From Yersinia similis (GTDB lineage: Bacteria; Pseudomonadota; Gammaproteobacteria; Enterobacterales; Enterobacteriaceae), in contig NZ_CGBP01000008.1 of NCBI RefSeq assembly GCF_001053095.1, positions 105,621 through 169,620 of the forward strand: DNA of 64,000 nt, written 5' to 3'. The translations under genes were made by a program, and so were the position numbers. Numbering within the stretch: position 1 is the first letter of the stretch; each line of letters begins with the position of its first letter. Below are positions 1-7,793 of the stretch, piece by piece. The notes beneath the pieces were generated by a model. The model was given only the letters and a program-made list of their open reading frames with translations. It made no database searches and was not told the DNA's origin.

Positions 1-84
1 TTGTCTGTAATGTCTGGCCCAATTGCATTCCCAGTAAAGCAAGATCCAAGCCTGTTTGGTCATGAGCAAGAAAAATTAATTTAA
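1..84 (+). other. possible 3' end of an upstream gene
   Basis: Frame 1 is open from the window edge to a TAA at 82-84, giving 27 residues that end in FGHEQEKLI. This could be the C-terminus of a gene that starts outside the window. Nothing in it is recognisable, and an open frame this short can occur by chance. Confidence 0.2.
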
Positions 85-297
85 TAAACGGGTCAATTCT
101 CGTCAGTCACGAAAGCGCTATTACATGGCAGATAGCTTCCATTTTCTTACTGTAAATTTCAAAACCATGACTTAGTGCACTAATCTCCCTCCTCAGCCTC
201 CTTGATCTTTTCGAATCCTTGTTATTATCTTTCTTATTATTTCAAAGTAATATTCCAAAGAGTTTTATCGGTAACCGATAGGGAGAGTAAACAAGAC

Positions 298-560
298 ATG
301 TATAAGACGCCCATTGTGGGCTGTTTGGTGGGATTAATGGTGGCATGGCTACCACCAGCGGCGGCACAACAGTTCGAATTGTTGGCAAGTGTTACATATC
401 GGGATGCCAGATCAGACTTTCGATGACAGTCGACTGCAAGAAATTGTACGTATCCAGAATAGTGCTTAGCAATTCCAATACACTTTACTAGCAGCCGAAG
501 ATCACGCCTTTACCCTAGCTGAATACTGATTGATCGTTATTGACTAACGGATATTGATGA
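298..560 (+). pseudogene. decayed exported-protein gene (signal peptide plus broken body)
   Basis: An ATG at 298, behind a GGGAGAG ribosome site, opens a good Sec signal peptide (hydrophobic core, then AAAQQ), but the frame stops at 424-426 after 42 residues. From about 408 a shifted frame continues with protein-like composition (DDSRLQEIVRIQ), then a TAG, then QFQYTLLAAEDHAFTLAEY, then a TGA. One frameshift and two or three stops therefore separate pieces of what was once a secreted protein. The family is not recognisable. It lies just upstream of the porin and lyase genes and may be a relic of the same polysaccharide system. From about 560 to 941 I see only an AT-rich non-coding leader for the porin gene. 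Confidence 0.4.
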
Positions 561-941
561 GGTTTACCGAGTCGTTCCTTAGAGGCTTCTTTTGGAAGCG
601 ACTTTTTACACTCCCTTTCATTTTTGTATGACAAACATCCCCACCACCTTTCGAACTCTTTTTTTTGTGTTTTTTTGTCTAATTTCGAAAATATGTGATT
701 TCGGTTAATAAACTACAGACTTTCGATGTGTTATTTTGTGATCCATCGTAAGCACTCGAAAGCATATAAAGGATATAATCACACTCAAGGTACAAGCCTT
801 CACCAGGTTATTAATCATAAAAAAGCGATTTACCTACAGGCCGGTCAAAAAATTTCCGGTAACGGAGCTATCGATGCTGGAACCTCTCTTCAGATCCCGC
901 AATGTAGCGTATTTCTATAATTACAAGGATTACATGTCATT

Positions 942-1892
942 ATGAAAGCGAAGTTGTTAATCACCTCTGGAAAGTTGTTAGTCACCTCTGGAACTGCGGC
1001 CTGCCTGGGAATTATGGTTGCCTTGATGCCTGCTGATGTTCAGGCAGCAAAAGTGAATGCAACCCTCAGTTGGGTAACGGGGGATTATGGTACAACTTAC
1101 GATTACAGCGGTCCACGTCTGGATATGACGATCAACCCGGATGGCTCTAACTGGTACTACGATCTCGGTTTTCGTAAGCAGTTGCACGATACCGATCAAC
1201 GTTATCAGCGTATGGAAGTGAGTGCCGGTTATCGTTTCCGTTTTGCTGAAGGTTGGATCCAGCCCAGTTTTCGTATCCGTGAAGATTTAAGCACCTATGC
1301 GAGCGGAAACCGTACCACGATTAATTTTTATGATGCCAAGGTTGCGGGGCAATATCAGTTATCCGAACGTTTCGCTTTTGTCGGTAACATGATAGTAGGG
1401 ATGGAGCGCGAAGAAGCGAACACCGCGTCTAGCCTAGTTGAGCGTAATTCTGATCGTCTGTCCTGGGAGATTGAGCCGGGTATCCGTTTTAAATCCAGCG
1501 CCAATACACAGATGACACTGAACTATTTTAATGCAGGTAAACGTAGCGATAAGGGTGAGACCTGGGGGTTATCTGATGACTCGAAAAACCAGCAGGTACG
1601 TTTCTACTTCAACTGGAATACGCCAATTGGTCTGGTGTTAACACCTTATGCACGTTACTCCCTGGCCTATGGTGAAACATCTGGCTGGTATGAAAGTGCA
1701 GCATTCAGTGAAACTAAGACCATGAGTAAAGTTGATCGTTTGGCATTACAGTTAGCTTACCCATTATCAGATACTTTCCGCCTTCAAGCCGAATATTATA
1801 TTGAAAATGTGAAATATCAAGAAGGCTATACGATGGGTAAAGATGACTCACGGGTGAAATACATGAGAGTAGGTGTAAGAGCAACATTCTAA
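942..1892 (+). CDS. KdgM-family outer-membrane oligosaccharide porin
   Basis: This is a 316-residue exported beta-barrel protein of the KdgM/NanC type, a family of narrow monomeric porins for acidic oligosaccharides such as oligogalacturonates. It has a signal peptide ending near ADVQA-AKVNA, alternating aromatic/polar strands rich in Y, W and R, and a C-terminal phenylalanine (GVRATF) as expected for Bam-dependent insertion. It is longer than classical KdgM (roughly 220-240 residues). Residues 5-18 include a tandem duplication (LLITSGK, LLVTSGT). It is followed by an autotransporter and a chondroitin lyase, so the likely substrate is unsaturated glycosaminoglycan oligosaccharides; that is inference from context. 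Confidence 0.8.
   Translation: MKAKLLITSGKLLVTSGTAACLGIMVALMPADVQAAKVNATLSWVTGDYGTTYDYSGPRLDMTINPDGSNWYYDLGFRKQLHDTDQRYQRMEVSAGYRFRFAEGWIQPSFRIREDLSTYASGNRTTINFYDAKVAGQYQLSERFAFVGNMIVGMEREEANTASSLVERNSDRLSWEIEPGIRFKSSANTQMTLNYFNAGKRSDKGETWGLSDDSKNQQVRFYFNWNTPIGLVLTPYARYSLAYGETSGWYESAAFSETKTMSKVDRLALQLAYPLSDTFRLQAEYYIENVKYQEGYTMGKDDSRVKYMRVGVRATF
951..992 (+). repeat. 21-bp tandem duplication inside the porin signal peptide
   Basis: Two adjacent 21-bp units (951-971 and 972-992) differ at one base. Each encodes seven residues, so the duplication keeps the frame and lengthens the N-terminal part of the porin signal peptide. Confidence 0.85.
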
Positions 1893-2005
1893 ATTAACGA
1901 ATACACCTGTTGATTTAAAGCTGCATTGATGTTATTTGCGATTTAAAATAACCCATAGCACCTATTTATATTCATTTTTATTCCTGTTTATTGGAAGGTA
2001 ATGTC

Positions 2006-4192
2006 ATGCATAATAAATTTAAGGCGAATACTCTCGCCATAAGTATCTCTGCGATTCTATTGTCGGTCTCTTTTAATACACTTGCCGTAGTTTGCCCACC
2101 AGAAGCGCCAGCAGGCAGTAGTTGTGATGCGTTCATCGCTAATGATGGCAGGGCTGTATCATTAGCTAATGATTTATATATCACCAATGGAAATGCATTA
2201 ACTTATTCAGGTAGCACTCCCTTTGTAGCACAATATTTGCGTAAAAATATTATTGCCACCGGCACGGATGCACACGCGATTTATGCTGATGGGAACACGG
2301 TATTTAACAATAATATTAACCTCGAAAGAGGTATCAGTATTATCAGCGAGAATGGTACAGCAATTAAAATTGATGGTTCATTCTCACACACAGCCGCAAC
2401 CCCTAACTTTGGTGTAGCTATTAAAGATGGCTCTATTGTTAGAGGGAATGGTGCCGCAATTGATTTCCGTGACGCTAAAACAGCTATGCGTATGGATATT
2501 AATGGCAGTATCTATGGCGATATACGAGGTAATGGTGTTGCAGGGAATAAGATTAACTTTGCCTATCAAGGTGCTGCAGCGAATGCCTTATTCGATGGTT
2601 ATGCAATTTCAGGTGTTGAGAAATTAGAAAACTGGGGCAACCTGAGTATTATTGCAAAAGATAGAACCATCACTTGGAGTGGTGATTTTACGAATAAAAA
2701 CAATGCCTCTCTTGACTTTAAAATTGGTGATGAGGTGGATTTAGCATCCCCCATTTTACTCGTTGAAGGTAAAACGGTATTTAATACGGGAAGTAAAGCC
2801 CTGTTTTCATATGTAGGCAGCAATATTAATGACATCGTGAATAAAGATATTATCCTTATCCAGTCCAATGGTGGGATGAGCGGGCCAATTGATGTTGCCC
2901 AAAATGAAATCACCGTGCTCAGTAACCTCTCGCCGTTATTAGCACAGACGGACTCTTGGGTGACTACGACAGACCCCATAGTGAACGGGGGAATAAGTGG
3001 TAATCAGTTAATCGTACGTTATGGTGTGAACTACGAAGGTACCGATAATTTCCTGGACCTGGCACTTGAAGGCGGGGCTAATAAATATCAGCTCAATGCA
3101 GCAAATTATATCGTGAGTTATGCACTCAGCCAATACAACAAAACTCAATCCGAAGCGAGTGGTGAATTACTGGCATTGTTGACGTCAGCCGGTAATAGTA
3201 GTGCTGGTATTGCCAGTATGGCCGATCAGATAACCCCGAATGCGGAAGGTGGTGAAGTCCGCGCTGCATTACGGATGGTAGATAAAATGCGCGATCAAAT
3301 AGATAACCGCAGCCTCTATTTGCGTAATCAGTCAGCAGCAACTCCGTGGAACTTCTGGGCACAAACCTTATACGCTCACAGCCGTCAAAGCAGCGGAACG
3401 TATACGCCGGGATATCAGACCAATGGCTATGGTATTAATGTCGGTGTAGACCGCCGTTTTAATGATGAATCACTATTTGGTGTTTCTCTTGGCTATCAGA
3501 ATGCCAATATTAATATTCACAGCTATGGTAATGAAAAAGATGTCGATAGCTATGAGCTTATGGCTTATACCGGCTGGTTTGATGATCGTTACTTCTTCAA
3601 TGGTAACGTGAATATGGGATATAACAGTAATAGCAGCACCCGCAATATTGGTGAAAATACCGGTTATCAGGGGAATACAAAAGCAACGGCAGACTATAAC
3701 AGTTTACAAATGGGTTATCAGGTCAAGGCCGGTATGACCTTTGATTTGGATGTGGTGAAACTACAGCCAAGTGTTGCCTATAACTATCAATGGCTCCGTG
3801 TGGATGACTATGCAGAATTCGGCTCACCTGCCAGTTTGGAAGTGGATCGCCAATCTTATTCAGTGAAACATTTAGGTGCTGGTTTAACCGCATTTAATAC
3901 CTATGAGTTAGGGATGGGTTTATTGACACCGTCACTGACATTAATGGGTTACCGTGACCTGAATGATTCCGAGATTATTGTCAAAAAGGCCGGATTAACC
4001 ACGAATCAGGGGAAAGGAAAAGGCCGTTTTATCGTTGAAGGTGATAGCGTCGGCAATAATATTTTTGAAGCAAAAATGAACTCTAATTTACAGTTAAAAA
4101 ATAATCTTAGTCTGGATGGAAATATTAATTACTACAAACGTGGTGATTATAACGAAGGCTATATCGGTCTGAGTGTTTCTAAACACTTCTAA
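2006..4192 (+). CDS. type V autotransporter (outer-membrane beta-domain protein)
   Basis: This is a 728-residue protein. The ATG at 2006 is chosen over one five codons upstream because GGAAGG sits at the right distance and a signal peptide follows (to about NTLAVV). Residues 25 to about 430 form a beta-helix-like passenger rich in G, N, T and S (for example GTDAHAIYADGN). The last ~280 residues, from about WNFWAQTLYAHSRQ, have the autotransporter barrel pattern ending in LSVSKHF. Two cysteines occur early in the passenger (VCPPEAPAGSSCD). No protease or lyase motif is visible, so the passenger function is unknown. It sits between the porin and the lyase lipoprotein, which suggests a surface role in binding or processing the polymer. 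Confidence 0.82.
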   Translation: MHNKFKANTLAISISAILLSVSFNTLAVVCPPEAPAGSSCDAFIANDGRAVSLANDLYITNGNALTYSGSTPFVAQYLRKNIIATGTDAHAIYADGNTVFNNNINLERGISIISENGTAIKIDGSFSHTAATPNFGVAIKDGSIVRGNGAAIDFRDAKTAMRMDINGSIYGDIRGNGVAGNKINFAYQGAAANALFDGYAISGVEKLENWGNLSIIAKDRTITWSGDFTNKNNASLDFKIGDEVDLASPILLVEGKTVFNTGSKALFSYVGSNINDIVNKDIILIQSNGGMSGPIDVAQNEITVLSNLSPLLAQTDSWVTTTDPIVNGGISGNQLIVRYGVNYEGTDNFLDLALEGGANKYQLNAANYIVSYALSQYNKTQSEASGELLALLTSAGNSSAGIASMADQITPNAEGGEVRAALRMVDKMRDQIDNRSLYLRNQSAATPWNFWAQTLYAHSRQSSGTYTPGYQTNGYGINVGVDRRFNDESLFGVSLGYQNANINIHSYGNEKDVDSYELMAYTGWFDDRYFFNGNVNMGYNSNSSTRNIGENTGYQGNTKATADYNSLQMGYQVKAGMTFDLDVVKLQPSVAYNYQWLRVDDYAEFGSPASLEVDRQSYSVKHLGAGLTAFNTYELGMGLLTPSLTLMGYRDLNDSEIIVKKAGLTTNQGKGKGRFIVEGDSVGNNIFEAKMNSNLQLKNNLSLDGNINYYKRGDYNEGYIGLSVSKHF

Positions 4193-4198
4193 AATTTT

Positions 4199-4245
4199 GT
4201 GGTCAGCAGAAATAGTATCTTCCTCCTCTGATGACCACCTTTTTA
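4199..4245 (+). terminator. Rho-independent terminator after the autotransporter gene
   Basis: Arms 4199-4210 and 4227-4238 (GTGGTCAGCAGA / TCTGATGACCAC, 11 of 12 paired) enclose a 16-base loop and are followed by CTTTTTATT. It starts just after the autotransporter stop codon and ends before the lyase gene, so the lyase may have its own promoter or depend on readthrough. Confidence 0.6.
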
Positions 4246-4261
4246 TTGGGTAGCGACGATT

Positions 4262-7200
4262 ATGTATGCACCATCCAGGTTAAAACTTATTGCTCTTACC
4301 ATTACTACATTATTAGGTACCGCGGCTTGTACACCTCATCTTTCGACCAATAATACAAAAAGTGCGAAAACAGAGGTGAATCAAAAAGCGCTGATGCAAT
4401 CTTCGATTATTGATTTCGATGGCAATCAGCTGCCTGATTTTGTGACCGCCAGTTCAGGTTCAACATTATCTCTGAGCTCCACCCGCTATATTATGGGTCA
4501 ACAGTCGCTTAAATGGGAATGGCAGGCAGGCAGTACGATGACCATTGAGCACCCTATTACACAAGTCACCGATCAGGTCGCGTCTAAAACCTGGGGGCGT
4601 AAAGCCACACAGGTGCTCTCTTTTTGGATCTATAACGAAACTCCGGTGGATGATTATATGATAGTCGATCTGGGGCGAGGACTCGGTCCGTCAGGGGCTC
4701 CGGATGCCGGTATCAAAGTCAAAATGAATTTCAGTGGCTGGCGCGCAGTGGGCGTGTCACTGCAAAATGATCTGGAAGGGCGGGAAATCGAAGGTATTGG
4801 CTTCGATGATAATGAAGAAGGTGAAAGCGGTGGACGTAGCACTATCGCGGGCGGTGCGAAAAGCGATATGGACAGCATCCGTTTTCGGGCGCCGCTAAAA
4901 GCAGCAGCGGGTACCTTCTATATTGATCGCGTTATGCTGTCTATTGATGATGCTCGATATCAATGGTCGGATGATCATGTCAAAACCCGTTATCAGATCC
5001 CGGAAATTGATTTTCGGTTACCCGCAAAATTGCCAACACCAACGGCAGGGGAAATAGCGGCAGCTGATGATATTCGTGATGCATTGATCCGCGTCTTTAC
5101 CGAAGGTCAAAGCGGTGAAAATGGCTTGGTTTTGATAGATAATCGCGAGAAATTACGCGCTCATTTTGCAGCATTAAAAATTCACCGTGATGCCGCAGGC
5201 CAATTATCGGGTCGGCACATTATTACAGATAAACAAAAGGTGTTATATCAACCGGAGTTTATGGATGATGCTGATAAGAAACGTTTCAGCCATTATGTGC
5301 TTCTGGCCGATTACGCCACGCTGATGTTCAATATCAGCCGGGCCTACCAACGCAGTACATCAGAAGAAACTCGTCAGGAACTGGCTGATATGTATATCCT
5401 GATGACTCAACACCTGTTGGATCAAGGCTATATGGATGGTAGCGCACTGGTGACAACCCACCACTGGGGATACAGCTCACGCTGGTGGTATATCTCAGCT
5501 ATGTTAATGGCGAATGAACTGGATAAACATCAACTGCGTCAGCCGGTTTCCGATGCGCTGTTGTGGTATTCCCGTGAATTTAAAGCCAACTTTGATATGA
5601 TCCCAGGGCCGGAAAGCTCGGATCTGGACTATTTCAATACCCTATCCCGCCAACATCTGGCGTTGCTGATGCTGGAATCTGATCCGGCAAAACGTGTGGC
5701 ATTACTCAAGCGCTTTGGTGAATACATCAATGTGGCACTTTCACAGACGCCACCGGGAGGCTACGACGGCTTGCGACCAGATGGTACGGCATGGCGTCAT
5801 GAAGGTAACTATCCAGGTTACTCATTCCCTGCCTTTAAAAATGCCGGTCAATTGGTATATATGCTACATGGCACACCATTTGCGGTAAGTGATGAAGGGC
5901 GGGCGGCACTGAAAAAAGCCATGTTATCGGCATGGATCTACAGTAACCCGGCAACCTCACTGGGGCTGGCGGGGCGTCATCCGTTTAACTCTTCAAGTGT
6001 GACTCTGTTCCAAGATTCCTTCCACTGGCTAGCACTCACGGGTGATCCGAAAACCGGTGATAAAGTGGATAAAGCGCTGGCAGCCGCTTATCTGCAAATT
6101 ACCGGAACACCGGAAAGTGAGAGTGAAGCAATCTTTGGTGTACGCATTGCTCCAGCAGAGCTCCCCCAAGGAAACTGGACATTTAACGGCGGTGCATTCG
6201 GGATCCACCGTTTCAGCGACAAGATGGTGACGCTGAAGGCGTACAACAGTAATGTCTGGTCGTCAGAGATCTATTATCGCGATAACCGTTATGGCCGTTA
6301 TCAGAGCCATGGTGCAGTACAGGTCCTTCCGTATGGTAGTCAGAAAGAGATAGGTTTTGTACAAGATGGTTGGGACTGGAATCGCAATCCAGGCACAACC
6401 ACGATCCACCTTCCGTTAGCTGAGCTGGATAGCCCTAACACGCATACCCTGATGTTACGTGGTAATCATCCATTCAGTGGTCACTCATCACTAAGCGGCA
6501 AATATGGCATGTTTGCCTTTAAATTTGATGCGCCATCTATGCCGAAATTTGACAGCAGTTTTACCGCGCGTAAGAGTGCTCTCGAAACTGAAAATCGGTT
6601 AGTTCTATTGGGCAGTAACATCAGTAACAATACGGAAAAATATGCTACTGAAACCACCCTGTTCCAACATGGTATTACAGATAAAGCCAGTGATCTCTGG
6701 GTGAACGGCGAGCGCATTACGGCATTGCCTTACCAGCGCGCACTGGAGGAAGGTGACTGGTTAATTGATGGCCATGGCAACGGCTATCTACTGACCAAAG
6801 GGGCGAAAGGTGAAGTACGCCGCCAGCATCAGGTTTCTGCCAATGATAAATCCCGTGCCCCTACTGGAGGCAATTTCAGTCTGGCCTGGCTTGATCACGG
6901 GGCGAAACCACAGAATGCACAATACGAATATCTGATGGTGCTAGAGGCAACACCAGAAGGTATGCAACAACTGGCCACAGATTATCGGGCCGGTAAGAAA
7001 GTGTATGAGGTGTTACGTCAAGATGCCTCCGTACATATTGTGCGTGATAACGTGACGCAGACGACCGGTTACGCAGCCTTTAGTTCTGTAACACCAGATG
7101 AAGGTGTGGTGAAAAATATTGCTCAGCCAGCCATTGTTATGACGCAAATACAGAGTAATGGTCAGCTTAAGATCAGCGGTGTTACGCCAGATCTGAATAT

Positions 7201-7375
7201 GACCCGCACAACGAAAGCAACGCCATTAGCGATTTCCGTGACACTCAACGGCCAGTGGCAAGCCACGGAGAATAATCCGCAGGTGAGCGTAAAACCCGCG
7301 GGAAAGACCACGCAACTGGTGTTTACCAGCTACTTTGGTATGCCACAAGAGGTCACGCTCAAGCCGATGAACTAG
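4262..7375 (+). CDS. chondroitin sulfate ABC lyase (PL8), lipoprotein
   Basis: This 1037-residue polysaccharide lyase family 8 protein is close in size to the Proteus chondroitinase ABC I (about 1020). The signal sequence ends in a lipobox (LGTAAC, Cys23), so it should be lipid-anchored at the outer membrane. Catalytic residues are visible: His513 and Tyr520 in HEGNYPGY, and Arg572 in AGRHPFN. Their spacing (7 and 59) equals that of His501, Tyr508 and Arg560 in the Proteus enzyme. A glutamate in NVWSSEIYY (about 669) is the probable fourth residue. Family knowledge predicts eliminative cleavage of chondroitin or dermatan sulfate to 4,5-unsaturated disaccharides. The N-terminal ~230 residues form a carbohydrate-binding-like beta domain. 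Hyaluronan activity is possible. Confidence 0.9.
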   Translation: MYAPSRLKLIALTITTLLGTAACTPHLSTNNTKSAKTEVNQKALMQSSIIDFDGNQLPDFVTASSGSTLSLSSTRYIMGQQSLKWEWQAGSTMTIEHPITQVTDQVASKTWGRKATQVLSFWIYNETPVDDYMIVDLGRGLGPSGAPDAGIKVKMNFSGWRAVGVSLQNDLEGREIEGIGFDDNEEGESGGRSTIAGGAKSDMDSIRFRAPLKAAAGTFYIDRVMLSIDDARYQWSDDHVKTRYQIPEIDFRLPAKLPTPTAGEIAAADDIRDALIRVFTEGQSGENGLVLIDNREKLRAHFAALKIHRDAAGQLSGRHIITDKQKVLYQPEFMDDADKKRFSHYVLLADYATLMFNISRAYQRSTSEETRQELADMYILMTQHLLDQGYMDGSALVTTHHWGYSSRWWYISAMLMANELDKHQLRQPVSDALLWYSREFKANFDMIPGPESSDLDYFNTLSRQHLALLMLESDPAKRVALLKRFGEYINVALSQTPPGGYDGLRPDGTAWRHEGNYPGYSFPAFKNAGQLVYMLHGTPFAVSDEGRAALKKAMLSAWIYSNPATSLGLAGRHPFNSSSVTLFQDSFHWLALTGDPKTGDKVDKALAAAYLQITGTPESESEAIFGVRIAPAELPQGNWTFNGGAFGIHRFSDKMVTLKAYNSNVWSSEIYYRDNRYGRYQSHGAVQVLPYGSQKEIGFVQDGWDWNRNPGTTTIHLPLAELDSPNTHTLMLRGNHPFSGHSSLSGKYGMFAFKFDAPSMPKFDSSFTARKSALETENRLVLLGSNISNNTEKYATETTLFQHGITDKASDLWVNGERITALPYQRALEEGDWLIDGHGNGYLLTKGAKGEVRRQHQVSANDKSRAPTGGNFSLAWLDHGAKPQNAQYEYLMVLEATPEGMQQLATDYRAGKKVYEVLRQDASVHIVRDNVTQTTGYAAFSSVTPDEGVVKNIAQPAIVMTQIQSNGQLKISGVTPDLNMTRTTKATPLAISVTLNGQWQATENNPQVSVKPAGKTTQLVFTSYFGMPQEVTLKPMN

Positions 7376-7376
7376 C

Positions 7377-7412
7377 TCTCAGCGTTACATTATTTCTCAG
7401 TGTTACATTATT
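7377..7412 (+). repeat. 18-bp tandem repeat just after the lyase stop codon
   Basis: Two 18-bp units (7377-7394, 7395-7412) of the form TCTCAGYGTTACATTATT differ at one base. They begin one base after the lyase stop codon. Similar short repeats follow several other genes in the window. Confidence 0.8.
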
Positions 7413-7421
7413 AAAACATGA

Positions 7422-7442
7422 CTCAGGGCGCTTCGGCGCCCT
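7422..7442 (+). terminator. lyase terminator hairpin, left copy of a target duplication
   Basis: The hairpin core AGGGCGCTTCGGCGCCCT is a strong GC stem with a TTCG loop. The following miniature element begins immediately after it, so this copy has lost its U-run. A near-identical copy with its U-run lies at 7605-7628. Confidence 0.75.
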
Positions 7443-7604
7443 GAGGTTATTGACAAAGTGCCCGCGACGGAGAGAACAGGCAGATCGTAAAGACGCCGTA
7501 AATACATCCATGTAGGCTCGAGCCGCGCCATCCTTGGCGCGGACGCTTTACTCCTCTGCCTATCCTCACCGTTCAAGATCACGTCATCGGGGTTTGTCAG
7601 CAGT
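7443..7604. mobile_element. 162-bp Yersinia-type palindromic miniature element, copy 1
   Basis: This 162-bp segment is identical to 19511-19672. The ends carry short inverted matches (TTGACAAA near the left, TTTGTCAG near the right). The interior can fold into a long imperfect hairpin with GGCAGA...GTAAAG pairing to CTTTAC...TCTGCC around a central CGCGCCA/TGGCGCG stem. It encodes no protein. Direct copies of a terminator hairpin flank it (7422-7442 and 7605-7625, 19 of 21 identical), as for target duplication on insertion. It resembles the yersinial elements described as YPAL, but I cannot confirm the name without comparison. Confidence 0.85.
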
Positions 7605-7628
7605 CTGAGGGTGCTTCGGCGCCCTTTT
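7605..7628 (+). terminator. lyase terminator hairpin, right copy with U-run
   Basis: The stem GGGTGCTTCGGCGCCC is followed by TTTT. It is the functional-looking half of the duplicated terminator flanking the miniature element, and should end transcripts from the lyase gene that now carry the element's RNA hairpin. Confidence 0.7.
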
Positions 7629-7636
7629 ACTATTAC

Positions 7637-7696
7637 GTCTAAGTCATAACACCTGCGCCTGAGTAATAGTATTTGGGTCTGAGTGATAACATTACG
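7637..7696 (+). repeat. three degenerate 20-bp tandem units
   Basis: Units at 7637-7656, 7657-7676 and 7677-7696 share the pattern GYCTRAGTNATARYAYYT. They lie in the convergent space between the lyase and sulfatase genes. No coding potential. Confidence 0.6.
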
Positions 7697-7742
7697 TGTG
7701 ATGATGAAGAGACCAGCAGGAATGACACAAGATCCGCGATAA

Positions 7743-7772
7743 CCTCTTCCTGAGCAGATTTTCAGGAAGAGG
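7743..7772. terminator. hairpin at the 3' end of the Tat sulfatase gene
   Basis: Perfect 11-bp arms CCTCTTCCTGA (7743-7753) and TCAGGAAGAGG (7762-7772) with an 8-base loop lie 20 bases beyond the minus-strand sulfatase stop codon. There is no long U-run on either strand, so it could be a weak bidirectional terminator or an mRNA end stabiliser. Confidence 0.5.
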
Positions 7773-7793
7773 AAGTCAGCAGTCGATCAGTGA

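Noticed and set aside
726..920. 64-codon open frame before the porin gene
   Set aside because: No ribosome site, no recognisable composition; the region reads as a leader.
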